Shown: positions 8,794 through 17,503 of the stretch, piece by piece
Numbering within the stretch: position 1 is the first letter of the stretch
Layout: each line of letters opens with the position of its first letter
Assembly: GCF_016758255.1 (NCBI RefSeq)
Contig: NZ_QYAD01000001.1
Coordinates: 248,001-312,000 of the forward strand
Origin: Leucobacter chromiireducens subsp. chromiireducens
GTDB taxonomy: Bacteria; Actinomycetota; Actinomycetes; Actinomycetales; Microbacteriaceae
Length of the DNA stretch: 64,000 nt
Reading direction: 5' to 3'
Position numbers and translations under genes: made by a program
The notes under the pieces: model-generated
Told to the model about the DNA's origin: nothing
The model's input: only the letters and a program-made list of their open reading frames with translations
The model's database searches: none

Positions 8794-10428
8794 TTAGAAG
8801 CCTGCGCCGCTCGGGGACGGGGTATCGGGATCGATGACGAGGTGGAGCAGCGCGGGGCCATCGTGCGCGAGCAGTTCAGCGACCGTCTCGGCGATGCCCT
8901 CATTCGTGTCCAGCCGAGCTCCGCGACCGCCGAAGGACTCCATCCACGCGGCGAAGTCAGGGTTCGCCATTGCCGTGCCGGACGGGCGTCCCGGGTACCA
9001 GCGTTCCTGGTGCTCCACGATCGTTGCGTACTTCCCGTTGTCGACCACAACGAAGAGGGCCCGCCCGTTCTGCGCAACGAGGGTGGCCACCTCCTGGCCG
9101 TTCATCAGGAAGTCGCCGTCGCCGCAAACGGCAACGGAGCGGCGCTCGGGGAAGACGAGAGCCGCGGCGACGGCCGCCGGAACGGCCATGCCCATCGCGC
9201 CGTTGCGCGAGCCGACGAGGCTGTTGGGCACGTTGTGCGTGAGCTGGCGGTGGCCCCAGATCGTTGCGTTGCCCGCGCCGTAGCTCACTACGCGATCATC
9301 GCCGAGCTGCTGCTCAAGCTCCGCGAACACGAGCTCGAGGTCGACGCCGCCGGTCACCGGGGCGTGCTCGGTCACCGCGGTGAAGCGCTCATGGCTGGCC
9401 CGCAGCTCTGCGACGCGCTCGCCGGTGCGGCTGCCGCGCACGTCGCCCAGGGCGCCGAGCTCGGAGACGAAGCCGGCGGGGGTCGCAGTGATGAGCTGAT
9501 CCACCCGGCCCGCGTGCTGCAGCAGCTGCGCGTCCGTGGTGACGAGCACGGTCTCCGTCTCGAACCCGACGGTGTAGCCCTCACTCATCACGTCGCTGCG
9601 CACCGCGCCAACACCGATGAAGAGGTCAGCGTCGCGCAGGGCATCCACGATGCTGTCGCGACGCCCGTAGCCGGGCCAGCCCACGTACGCGGGGTGGTTG
9701 TTCGGCACGACGTCGTAGTTGCGCCAGTCACCCGCAACGGGAATGTGGTTCTCCAAAGCCCAGTCTGCGAGCTGCTTGCCGGTCTCACCCATGAAGCTGT
9801 CTCCGCCTGCAAGGAGGAAGGGCCGCTCGGCCTGAGCGATCCGCTCGCGCAGCGCCTCGAGGTCAGGGCGGCTGGGCGCGGGAGCAGCGAGTGCCCGAGG
9901 TGCGGGCGCGACCGCGCCCGTGACCTCGCGAAGCAGGTCCTCGGGCAGGCCCACCACCACGGGGCCGGGGCGGCCGGACACCGCGACGTGCATCGCCTCG
10001 GCCACAATGTCGCCCGCCTGGTCGGCGTTCTCGACGGTGAGCACGCGCTTCACCGTCGAGCCGAACCAGCTGTCGATGCTGAACTCTTGGAAGGACTCGC
10101 GGCGGCGATCGGCGATCGGCACGAGACCGATGAAGCAGACCAGCGGAGTGGCATCCTGGTACGCGCAGTGTGCGGCGATGAAGAAGTTGGCGGCGCCCGG
10201 TCCACGGGTCACCATCGCCACGCCGGGGCGGCCGGTGAGGCGGCCTTCCGCCAATGCCATGAAGCCGACGCCACCCTCCTGGCGGCAGACCACGTTGGTG
10301 ATGTTCGAATCGTGGAGCCCGTCCAGCACGTCGAGGAAGCTCTCGCCGGGCACGGAGTAGACGCGTTCGACGCCGTGGCTCGCGAGCGTCTCGACAATGA
10401 GGTGGCCTGCGGAGCGCGAGTGAGTCAT
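8794..10428 (-). CDS. Thiamine-diphosphate-dependent enzyme (acetolactate synthase/benzoylformate decarboxylase-like)
   Basis: This 544-residue cytoplasmic enzyme has the three-domain ThDP architecture. The N-terminal Pyr domain carries the catalytic glutamate in YSVPGESFLDVLDGL (about residue 29). The C-terminal PP domain has the cofactor motif beginning GDGDFLMNGQE and ending VVVDN. The middle domain lacks a recognisable FAD signature. The sequence is like the acetolactate-synthase-like proteins of unknown substrate that often sit in catabolic clusters; 2-oxo acid decarboxylation or carboligation is likely. ATG 10428 is preceded by GAGAGGAA. It is divergent from a PucR-type regulator that probably controls it. 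Confidence 0.8.
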   Translation of the reverse strand: MTHSRSAGHLIVETLASHGVERVYSVPGESFLDVLDGLHDSNITNVVCRQEGGVGFMALAEGRLTGRPGVAMVTRGPGAANFFIAAHCAYQDATPLVCFIGLVPIADRRRESFQEFSIDSWFGSTVKRVLTVENADQAGDIVAEAMHVAVSGRPGPVVVGLPEDLLREVTGAVAPAPRALAAPAPSRPDLEALRERIAQAERPFLLAGGDSFMGETGKQLADWALENHIPVAGDWRNYDVVPNNHPAYVGWPGYGRRDSIVDALRDADLFIGVGAVRSDVMSEGYTVGFETETVLVTTDAQLLQHAGRVDQLITATPAGFVSELGALGDVRGSRTGERVAELRASHERFTAVTEHAPVTGGVDLELVFAELEQQLGDDRVVSYGAGNATIWGHRQLTHNVPNSLVGSRNGAMGMAVPAAVAAALVFPERRSVAVCGDGDFLMNGQEVATLVAQNGRALFVVVDNGKYATIVEHQERWYPGRPSGTAMANPDFAAWMESFGGRGARLDTNEGIAETVAELLAHDGPALLHLVIDPDTPSPSGAGF

Positions 10429-10557
10429 CGGGGGTTCCTCTCAAACATGGGTGACCGTGCGCGGGCACAGGGGTGCCCGTGGTACTCCTCCACCTTGCCA
10501 GGTACATCTGCACAGCGCGCGGGGCATACGTCACTGGATCTCGGTATCATTTTGGGT

Positions 10558-10567
10558 ATGTGCACAT
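10558..10567. promoter_or_regulatory. ATGTGCACAT palindrome before the PucR-type regulator
   Basis: A perfect 10-base palindrome lies in the 158-base gap between the ThDP enzyme and the regulator gene. Nearly the same word recurs at 12856-12869 before the hydroxyacid dehydrogenase and MHS transporter, so it may be the regulator's binding site. Nothing else stands out in this gap. Confidence 0.35.
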
Positions 10568-10586
10568 TTGGCGCCGGGGCCGCGTG

Positions 10587-11756
10587 ATGATCGCTGTGCC
10601 CGAGGACCACGATTCGCCGCTGTCGAGCCGGCCATTTGCTTCCGACCAGGAGCGCTGGTTCGCGTTGCTCGACCTGCTCGACCTCGAGCGTTTGGCGCGC
10701 GACTTTCTCGTGCGCCTCGCGGAGGTGGGGGAGTACACGGAGGCGCGGCTCTCCGACGACGAGCTCGCCATCGCCGCGCGCTCCTCTTTCGCGGGGTTGA
10801 TCGAACGAATGCGTGACCCGGGAAGCACGAAGTCTCAAGCCGCGGCCTTCGCCGTAGGAACCTCACGCGCGCGTGCGGGTATCTCGCGCGCGGCGCTGAT
10901 GACCGCGATCCGGCTCGATTATGTTGTGCTCTGGAACGCGCTTGTGGCCGTGGGCACTGCGGAAGACGCACAGCTGCTGCTGCGTCATGCGGACTACGTC
11001 TGGCAGGTGGTTGATGAGTACGCGCGGCACGCCCAGGACGGGTACCTGGCGGAGCGCGAGCTACTGAGCGACGAGCGGCAACTCTTGGAGCGGGCGCTCG
11101 TGTCCGAGCTTGTGGACACCGAGGAGCAGCCGGGCTCTGAGCGTGCCGTGGAAATCGCAACGGCGCTGGGGGTGCCCGCGCGGGTGCACTGGATTGTGCT
11201 TGCGGCCGAGGGGACAGAGGCTGCGGAGCTCCGGCAAACACTTGCGGGGGATCCGCGCATGCGCGAGGCGCTCCTCTCGTCGTACCGGGGCGCGACCCTG
11301 CTGCTGCTCGTCACGGCGACGGCGTGGCACACGCGGCCCGCGCTACAGGAGCTGCGTGGCAGCGCACTCGGGGCAATCGTGACGGTGGAGGGCATCGAAG
11401 AAGTCTGGTCGGGCGCGCGGCTCGCGTCAGAGCTCGCCGGGCTTCCGGCGCGCGGTGGCGTGCGGCGCAGCTTCACGGACTGGCCGCGGCTCGTGCGGAG
11501 CCAACTCACCGGCACGCACTTCGATCTGGTGCTCAACTTTGAAGCGAAGCTCGCGGAGTGCAGCGCGGCCGAGCGCGACGCGATCGAGGAGTCGATTCGC
11601 GCCTACCTCGAGACCGGAAGCGTGCAGGCCGCCGCCTCCCAGATGTTCTGCCACCGCAACACGATCACGAATCGACTCCGGCGCTTCACGGAGCTCACCG
11701 GCATCGACGTGACGGTGCCCACGGAGGCGGCGAGCGTTGTGCTTGCGTGGGGCTGA
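10587..11756 (+). CDS. PucR/CdaR-type transcriptional regulator
   Basis: This is a 389-residue regulator. The C-terminal 60 residues form the PucR-type helix-turn-helix, with AASQMFCHRNTITNRLRRF around residues 345-365. The rest is the GGDEF-like and sensor region of this family. In Bacillus, PucR controls purine and allantoin catabolism; other members control sugar-acid or aromatic catabolism. The start is either ATG 10587 or GTG 10584; neither has a strong ribosome-binding site. It is divergent from the ThDP enzyme and faces the hydroxyacid dehydrogenase, and it is probably the regulator of the 8.8-17.5 kb catabolic block. Confidence 0.82.
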   Translation: MIAVPEDHDSPLSSRPFASDQERWFALLDLLDLERLARDFLVRLAEVGEYTEARLSDDELAIAARSSFAGLIERMRDPGSTKSQAAAFAVGTSRARAGISRAALMTAIRLDYVVLWNALVAVGTAEDAQLLLRHADYVWQVVDEYARHAQDGYLAERELLSDERQLLERALVSELVDTEEQPGSERAVEIATALGVPARVHWIVLAAEGTEAAELRQTLAGDPRMREALLSSYRGATLLLLVTATAWHTRPALQELRGSALGAIVTVEGIEEVWSGARLASELAGLPARGGVRRSFTDWPRLVRSQLTGTHFDLVLNFEAKLAECSAAERDAIEESIRAYLETGSVQAAASQMFCHRNTITNRLRRFTELTGIDVTVPTEAASVVLAWG

Positions 11757-11769
11757 TCCCGCCCAGAAT

Positions 11770-11822
11770 GCACGGAGCGCGGTGCAATCCGACAGCATGC
11801 CGGGTCGCACCGCGCTCCGTGC
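11770..11822. terminator. Bidirectional terminator hairpin
   Basis: A perfect 16 bp stem (11770-11785 with 11807-11822) closes a 21-base loop between two convergent genes. Confidence 0.9.
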
Positions 11823-11837
11823 GCGGGAGGCGGACGC

Positions 11838-12788
11838 CTAGTTCACGAGCGTGTGCGGCTTCTCGCCGCGCAGCACGAGGGTGACGTTCTCCGCGGGCAC
11901 CATGAAGTACTCGCGGAGGGTCGCGTCGCTTCGGAACGCCGAGTGAGGCGTGACCTGGACGTTGGGGTGCGCGACGAACGGATCATCTGCCGCGGCGGGC
12001 TCGACCTGCAGCACGTCGAGGAACGCTGACCGCACTTGACCGCTCGCGAGCGCGTCCAGGAGTGCATCCGAGTCGATCAGTTCACCGCGCGCGACATTGA
12101 TCACGTACGCGCCGCGGGGCAGCTTCGCGATGGTCTCGCGGTTCAGGAAGTCACGCGTCTCATCGGTGAGTAGCGCGTGCAGGCTGATCACGTTCGAGCG
12201 CTCGAGCAGCTCGTCGGTGCTGTGCACCCGCTCGACACCCTCCTCCCAGGCATCCTCGGGGACGAAGGGATCGTAGGCGATGACCTTGTCGAAGAACGGC
12301 AGCGCGCGGTGTGCAACCTTGCGCGCAATGCGACCGAAGCTCAGCAGTCCGAGGGTGAGCTCGCTCGCGCGGGGAGGCAGTGGGAGTGCCGAGTAGTCCC
12401 ACTCGCCACCCTCGACCTGCTCGTATGACGCGCGGAGTTCGCGCAGCATGCTGAGCATGCCAGCGACCGCGTGCGTGGCCACCTCTTCGCTCGCCACACT
12501 GGGCATGTTGCACACGTCGATCCCGAGCTCGCGTGCAACCGCGACGTCGATCTTGTTGAATCCGACTGAGGTGGTCGCGATCACCTTGAGCTGGGGGAGC
12601 GCACGAAGCGTGTCGGCGTCGAGTTCGATGAAGCTCGCAACGATGCCCTCGCAGTTCGGCGTCTTCGCCAGCAGTTCCGCGGGATCGAGCGTGTCGAGGA
12701 GCGTGACCTCGTGCCCCTGCGCTTCGAGAAAGGCGATGGCCTCGGTGGGGTCGAGCGCGCCCCGATCGGTGATGGTGATCTGTGCCAT
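11838..12788 (-). CDS. D-2-hydroxyacid dehydrogenase family protein
   Basis: This 316-residue NAD(P)-dependent oxidoreductase reduces a 2-oxo acid or oxidises a D-2-hydroxy acid. The family marks are TTSVGFNKIDV in the catalytic domain, a Rossmann turn LGLLSFGRIARKVA, and VINVARGELID with the catalytic arginine. The usual Glu and His follow in LQVEPAAADDPFVAHPNVQVTPHSAF. The fingerprint reads G-L-L-S-F-G rather than G-x-G-x-x-G, so one glycine is replaced. ATG 12788 has AGGAGGAG a few bases upstream. It is divergent from the MHS transporter, which suggests uptake and oxidation of one substrate. Confidence 0.85.
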   Translation of the reverse strand: MAQITITDRGALDPTEAIAFLEAQGHEVTLLDTLDPAELLAKTPNCEGIVASFIELDADTLRALPQLKVIATTSVGFNKIDVAVARELGIDVCNMPSVASEEVATHAVAGMLSMLRELRASYEQVEGGEWDYSALPLPPRASELTLGLLSFGRIARKVAHRALPFFDKVIAYDPFVPEDAWEEGVERVHSTDELLERSNVISLHALLTDETRDFLNRETIAKLPRGAYVINVARGELIDSDALLDALASGQVRSAFLDVLQVEPAAADDPFVAHPNVQVTPHSAFRSDATLREYFMVPAENVTLVLRGEKPHTLVN

Positions 12789-12855
12789 TCCGGCTCCTCC
12801 TGCGTTGAGTGCGACGGCGGGAAAACCCGCCTCTCGAAGCTTCGCACACCCCCGG

Positions 12856-12869
12856 ATGTGCATGTGCAT
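12856..12869. promoter_or_regulatory. Overlapping ATGTGCAT repeats in a divergent promoter region
   Basis: ATGTGCATGTGCAT holds two overlapping copies of ATGTGCAT in the 227-base gap between the hydroxyacid dehydrogenase and the MHS transporter. The related palindrome at 10558-10567 precedes the PucR-type gene, so a shared operator is possible. No other strong signal is seen in the gap. Confidence 0.35.
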
Positions 12870-13015
12870 ACCGATCGCCCCGCGGTCCACGTCACTTGCC
12901 TAGTGACCTGAACCGGCCGGAAATGGCATTGTCATTGGAGCGAGCGCGACATGACTCACGGCCCGGTCGCTCGAAGAAGAGTGGGCCATTCACTGGAAAG
13001 AGGACGGATCTCGAG

Positions 13016-14353
13016 ATGAGCTCGACGTCAAACATCACACAGGCGGAGCGGGAAACCGCGACCGTCAACGTCATCTCGCCGAGTGACGCCCGCCGGGCCT
13101 CCATCGGCGCACTCGTCGGCAACGTACTGGAATGGTACGACTACTTCCTGTTCAACACGGCCGCCGCGCTTGTGTTCAACGTGCAGTACTTCGTGAGCGA
13201 CAATGCTGCCGCCGCGTCGATGGCTGCGTTTGCAACGCTTGCCGTTGGGTTCCTGGTGCGCCCGCTCGGCGGCCTGATCTTCGGCTGGTTGGGAGATCGC
13301 ATCGGCCGCAAGGCAGTGCTCATGATCACCGTCGTGGGCATCGGTGTCGCCACGGGCCTCATCGGCATTCTGCCGAACTACGTTGCCATTGGGGTGTGGG
13401 CGCCGATCTTCCTGGTCGTGCTGCGCCTGCTGCAGGGCCTCTTCATCGGTGGCGAGTGGTCGGGCGCTATGACGCTCGCCGTGGAGAACGCGCCGCTCAG
13501 CATGCGTGCCCGCATGGCGGCGCTGCCGCAGCTTGGTTCGCCCATCGCAACGATCCTCTCCTCGGGCGGCTTCTTCCTGCTCGCACTCTTCCTCAGCGCG
13601 GACAACTTCGATGCGTGGGGCTGGCGAATCCCGTTCCTGCTCGCGATCCCACTCCTGCTGCTCGCTGTGTGGCTGCGCAACAAGATGCACGAGTCGCCGG
13701 TCTTCACCGAGATGAAGGAGAGCGGCCAGAACGAGAAGGCTCCCCTCAAGGTCGTCTTCGTGCAGGCGTGGCGCCAGCTGCTCGTCGGCATCGCCGCTGT
13801 CATCCTCGGCACCGCGGGCTTCTACATCGTCACGACCTTCGTCATGAACTACGGCACCCGCGTGCTCGGGATCGAACGCAACATGATCCTCATGGCAACG
13901 CTGATCGGCGCCGTGTTCCAGCTCCTCTCGGTGCTGCACGCCGGTCACCTCGGCCAGAAGTACGGCGCGACGCGCGTCATCATTGGCGCTGGAATCCTGA
14001 CGGCAATCGTGGCCTTCCCCTGCTTCCTGCTCATCCAGACGACGCAGCCGGTGCTCGTCACGATCGGCATCGTCATCTCGGTCTCGCTGCTCACGTACTC
14101 GTTTGCCGCAGCGGGCACGGTGCTCACGGGTCTCTTCCCCGCGTCGGTGCGACTCTCGGGCGTCGCGGTGGCCTTCAACGGCGCGAACGTGCTCGCAGGC
14201 CTCACCCCGCTGATCGCGACGGCGCTTGTGACCGCATCGGGTGACTCCTGGGTGCCCGCAGCCGTGATGCTCGTGCTGTTCTCGCTGCTCAGCACCGTCG
14301 GCGCGATCCTCGCGCCCAAGCTGAGCCAGCAGTACGAGGGCTTCAAGCACTAA
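13016..14353 (+). CDS. MHS-family major facilitator transporter (metabolite:H+ symporter)
   Basis: This 445-residue protein has 12 predicted membrane segments. MHS-family marks are EWYDYFLFNTAAA in the first helix, GGLIFGWLGDRIGRKAVL in loop 2-3 and GLFIGGEWSGA in helix 4. Relatives import shikimate, alpha-ketoglutarate, proline/betaine or aromatic acids by proton symport. The neighbours (hydroxyacid dehydrogenase, amidohydrolase, M20 amidase) suggest an organic acid or an N-carbamoyl compound. ATG 13016 is preceded by GGAAAGAGG at about 12-base spacing, rather far. Probably first gene of an operon with the next two, although a hairpin follows it. Confidence 0.9.
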   Translation: MSSTSNITQAERETATVNVISPSDARRASIGALVGNVLEWYDYFLFNTAAALVFNVQYFVSDNAAAASMAAFATLAVGFLVRPLGGLIFGWLGDRIGRKAVLMITVVGIGVATGLIGILPNYVAIGVWAPIFLVVLRLLQGLFIGGEWSGAMTLAVENAPLSMRARMAALPQLGSPIATILSSGGFFLLALFLSADNFDAWGWRIPFLLAIPLLLLAVWLRNKMHESPVFTEMKESGQNEKAPLKVVFVQAWRQLLVGIAAVILGTAGFYIVTTFVMNYGTRVLGIERNMILMATLIGAVFQLLSVLHAGHLGQKYGATRVIIGAGILTAIVAFPCFLLIQTTQPVLVTIGIVISVSLLTYSFAAAGTVLTGLFPASVRLSGVAVAFNGANVLAGLTPLIATALVTASGDSWVPAAVMLVLFSLLSTVGAILAPKLSQQYEGFKH

Positions 14354-14395
14354 CCCCGGTTGGTCGCGCGCTCAGCGCGGCACACCACCCTCCCC

Positions 14396-14434
14396 GGGTG
14401 CGGCGGAATGGGAACGTTCCCACCCGTCGCACCC
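14396..14434 (+). terminator. Hairpin containing a LacI-like palindrome
   Basis: GGGTGCG (14396-14402) pairs with CGCACCC (14428-14434), enclosing the perfect palindrome TGGGAACGTTCCCA (14409-14422). It may be a terminator or attenuator after the transporter. The inner palindrome also resembles a LacI-type operator, but no LacI gene is in the window. Confidence 0.5.
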
Positions 14435-14464
14435 GAGGCGTTTCCCCGGAAAGGACACCCCAGC

Positions 14465-16111
14465 ATGCAGCTCGACCTCATCGTTCGCGCGCGTGAGATC
14501 CTCACGCTCGATCCCGCTCGCCCCGTCGCACAGGCGCTTGGTGTCATCGGCGAACGGATCGTCGGCTTCGACGAGGAGCTCGCTGGCCTCCACGCGAAGA
14601 GCGAGTTGGACTTCGGCGATGCCTGCATCACACCGGGGCTCATCGATGCGCACTGCCACACCGCGTGGTGGGGGCTCGGGCTCGCGGCGATCGACCTCAG
14701 TCGTGCGCGCGGCCTCGACGAGCTCTATGCGCTCGTTGCCGCTGAGGTTGCTCGTCTGGACGAGGCAGGGGATCCGGGCGCGTGGGTGCACGGCACCGGC
14801 TTCAATCAGGCGCACCACGGGGGCGAGTTTCCCGACATTGCGCGTCTGGACGAGCTGACGGGCGGGCGTCCGCTCTACCTGCGCCACACCTCCGGGCACG
14901 CGTCGATCACGAACACGGCGACGCTTCGCCTCGTTGGTGCGCTCGATTCGAGCTTTGAGAACCCCACGGGCGGCGTCGTGGTGCGGGACGCGGCGGGCGC
15001 GCCGACGGGGCTCGTCGAGGAGGCGGCACAGGGACTTGTGCAGGCGCTCCTCCTCCCATACTCGACCGAGCACCTGGTGGGCGCGCTCGAGGCCGCGACC
15101 GCGCGCTACGCGGCCGAGGGCATCACGAGCTTCTCTGAGGCTGGCGTGGGCGGCGGTTGGATCGGGCACAGCACCGTCGAGGTCGCGGCCTACCAGCAGG
15201 CGGCCGAGCAGGGCCGCCTGCACGCGCGTGCCCAGCTCATGCCCGCGCTCGACGCACTCCGGCCGCTCACGGGCCACACGCACGACTTCGTTGGCACTGG
15301 CGCGGGCGCAGGGCTTGACCTCGGGATCCGGGCGGGCTTCGGCGATGACCGCGTGCGATTCGGGCACGTCAAGGTGTTCCTTGACGGCTCCCTGCTTGGC
15401 GCCACGGCGGCAGTGACCGAGGACTACTGCGGCCACGACCACAACACGGGGTACTTGCTCGACGAGCCGGAGGTGTACCGCGAGCGCGCGCTGGGCGCAT
15501 ACCGCGCAGGCTGGCCGCTCGCCCTGCACGCCATCGGGGACGCCGCAATTGATCTCGCCCTCGACCTCATCGCTGAAGCGCAGGAGCGCTACGGTGTGCG
15601 CGATGTGCCGTGCCGCATCGAGCACTTCGGGATCGCGCGGCCCGATCAGCTCGCGCGCGCGGGTGCGCTCGGCGTTGCGGTGACCCCGCAGGCTGGGTTC
15701 ATTGGGCCGATCGGCGACCAGATGGCCGACCGCGTTGGCCCGGATCGCGCGGCCTGGCTGTACCGCGGCCGCTCGATCATCGATTCGGGGATTCTGCTTG
15801 CCGGCTCCTCGGACCTCCCGGTGGCAGACAACAACCTGCGCCGCGGCATGCAGTCTGCCGTCGACCGACGCACCGACTCCGGTGCCGTGCTCGGACCCGA
15901 CGAGGCGATCACCCCCGAAGAGGCGCTCCGCACGCACACCGTCTGGGCAGCTCAGGCGACAGGCCAGGTGGCGAGCCGGGGCACCCTCGAGCGCGGCAAG
16001 CTCGCCGACCTCACCGTGTTCTCAGCGTCGCCGCTCACCGCACTGAATATCGCAGAGCTGGACATCGTCGCGACCATCCTCGGCGGCGAGCTCAGTTACG
16101 ACGGCCGCTAG
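14465..16111 (+). CDS. Amidohydrolase family 3 protein (YtcJ-like)
   Basis: This 548-residue metal-dependent hydrolase matches the YtcJ/N-substituted formamide deformylase group. Metal and active-site marks are the HCHT motif in TPGLIDAHCHT (about residue 64), KVFLDGSLLGA, ALHAIGDAAIDL, RIEHFG and GSSDLPV near the end. It hydrolyses an amide or cyclic C-N bond; the exact substrate is not visible. GGAAAGGA lies about ten bases before ATG 14465. The M20 amidase follows 53 bases downstream, and the pair resembles hydantoin or ureide breakdown: ring opening, then carbamoyl removal. Confidence 0.85.
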   Translation: MQLDLIVRAREILTLDPARPVAQALGVIGERIVGFDEELAGLHAKSELDFGDACITPGLIDAHCHTAWWGLGLAAIDLSRARGLDELYALVAAEVARLDEAGDPGAWVHGTGFNQAHHGGEFPDIARLDELTGGRPLYLRHTSGHASITNTATLRLVGALDSSFENPTGGVVVRDAAGAPTGLVEEAAQGLVQALLLPYSTEHLVGALEAATARYAAEGITSFSEAGVGGGWIGHSTVEVAAYQQAAEQGRLHARAQLMPALDALRPLTGHTHDFVGTGAGAGLDLGIRAGFGDDRVRFGHVKVFLDGSLLGATAAVTEDYCGHDHNTGYLLDEPEVYRERALGAYRAGWPLALHAIGDAAIDLALDLIAEAQERYGVRDVPCRIEHFGIARPDQLARAGALGVAVTPQAGFIGPIGDQMADRVGPDRAAWLYRGRSIIDSGILLAGSSDLPVADNNLRRGMQSAVDRRTDSGAVLGPDEAITPEEALRTHTVWAAQATGQVASRGTLERGKLADLTVFSASPLTALNIAELDIVATILGGELSYDGR

Positions 16112-16164
16112 TTCAGACTCGGCTCCTCGGAGCCCCATCCAGTTTTCCCACGAAAGGACGCACC

Positions 16165-17451
16165 ATGACCGAGACCCTCGGCGCCCCCAACGACCAGGCA
16201 TTTCTCACGGACTGGGCCACGCACTCCGCCTTTGGTGCGGTGCCCGGTACCAACGGGGTGGATCGGCAGGCGGGAAGCGCCGCGGACGGCGAGCAGCGGG
16301 CGTGGTTCGCGCAGCTGCTCGAGTCGCGTGGGTTCACGGTGCTGCGAGACGAGATCGGTAACCAGTTCGGCCTGCTCGAGCTCGTCCCCGGCGCCCCGTA
16401 CGTGCTTACGGGCTCGCACATGGACTCGCAGCCGACGGCTGGCCGCTTCGACGGCGCGTACGGCGTCATGGCTTCGGCGTACGCCTGCTTCCGCGTCGCA
16501 GACGAGCTGCGTGCGAACCCCGCGGGGGCACAGTTCAACCTCGCCGTGGTGAACTGGTTCAACGAGGAGGGGTCGCGCTTCAAGCCATCGATGATGGGCA
16601 GCTCGGTGTTCACCGGCAAGCTCGAGCTGGCCGAAGCGCTCGCGACTCCCGATCCCCGCGGCACGACCGTCGCAGAGGCGATGGGCGGGCTGGGCGAGCT
16701 GGGCGCGGGCCCGGTGTTCGGCGGCGCCTCGGGGCGCAGCGTCGCCTCCTACGCGGAGATCCATGTGCAGCAGGGGCGCAGCATGGAGGAAGACGGTGTG
16801 ACGATCGGCCTCGTGAACGCGACCTGGGCGGCGCACAAGTTCGAGTTCCGCGTGACGGGGGAGCAGGCCCACTCGGGCTCCACGCTCATGCCGGAGCGAC
16901 GCGACGCGCTGCTGGGTGCGGCCCGGCTGGTGGTTGCTGCGCGTGAGCTCGTGGACGAGTTCGAGCCGGGGCAGCTGCACACGGCCTGCGGCGAGCTGAA
17001 CGTGTACCCGAACTCACCCGTCGTGGTGGCGAGCGAGGTGGAACTGCTGCTCGATCTGCGCTCGCCCGACGCGGAGGTGATCCGCGCCGCGCACGCCTCG
17101 CTCATGGCAACGGTGGAGCGGGTGCAGCGCGAGGACCGCGTGGGCATCGAGGTGATCGCGGAGCATGCGTGGGATCAGAACCCCTACCCGGAGGACGGTG
17201 TCGAGCTGGCGCGCGCGGTCGCGGAGCAGCTCGATCTCACCCACGATCGGGTGATGACGGTCGCGGGCCATGACTCGACGAACATGAAGGATGAGGTGCC
17301 GACGGTCATGCTGTTCGTGCCGAGCGTCAATGGCGTGTCCCACAACCTCGCGGAGTACACGCGCGATGAGGATCTGCTCGCGGGGATCGCGCACCTGACG
17401 GGCGTTGTCGAGCGTCTTGCCGCGGGTGCGCTCGTGCAGGCTGCCGCGTAA
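16165..17451 (+). CDS. M20-family Zn hydrolase (N-carbamoyl-L-amino acid / allantoate amidohydrolase type)
   Basis: This 428-residue binuclear-metal amidase removes the carbamoyl group from N-carbamoyl amino acids or ureidoglycine-type compounds. Ligands are visible: the H and D of TGSHMDSQPTAGRFDGAYGV, the EE pair of NWFNEEGSRF, the His of AEIHVQQG and the last His in NGVSHN. The dimerisation-domain motif AHSGSTLMPERRDAL is present. ATG 16165 has GAAAGGA seven bases upstream. It is the last gene of the catabolic operon. With a PucR-type regulator nearby, a ureide or hydantoin-like substrate is a reasonable inference, not a demonstrated one. Confidence 0.87.
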   Translation: MTETLGAPNDQAFLTDWATHSAFGAVPGTNGVDRQAGSAADGEQRAWFAQLLESRGFTVLRDEIGNQFGLLELVPGAPYVLTGSHMDSQPTAGRFDGAYGVMASAYACFRVADELRANPAGAQFNLAVVNWFNEEGSRFKPSMMGSSVFTGKLELAEALATPDPRGTTVAEAMGGLGELGAGPVFGGASGRSVASYAEIHVQQGRSMEEDGVTIGLVNATWAAHKFEFRVTGEQAHSGSTLMPERRDALLGAARLVVAARELVDEFEPGQLHTACGELNVYPNSPVVVASEVELLLDLRSPDAEVIRAAHASLMATVERVQREDRVGIEVIAEHAWDQNPYPEDGVELARAVAEQLDLTHDRVMTVAGHDSTNMKDEVPTVMLFVPSVNGVSHNLAEYTRDEDLLAGIAHLTGVVERLAAGALVQAAA

Positions 17452-17465
17452 CGCGTACTGCCAGC

Positions 17466-17503
17466 GGCTGGGTGTGGCGGGGTTCGCCCCGCTACGCCCA
17501 GCC
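17466..17503. terminator. Hairpin shared by the M20 amidase and dacA ends
   Basis: A 17 bp stem with two wobble pairs closes a TTCG tetraloop. It includes the last codons of the minus-strand carboxypeptidase gene and lies 15 bases after the amidase stop. Confidence 0.85.

Noticed and set aside
14372-15937. 521-codon minus-strand frame opposite the amidohydrolase
   Set aside because: Amidohydrolase motifs on the plus strand are complete; the antisense product is a composition artefact.
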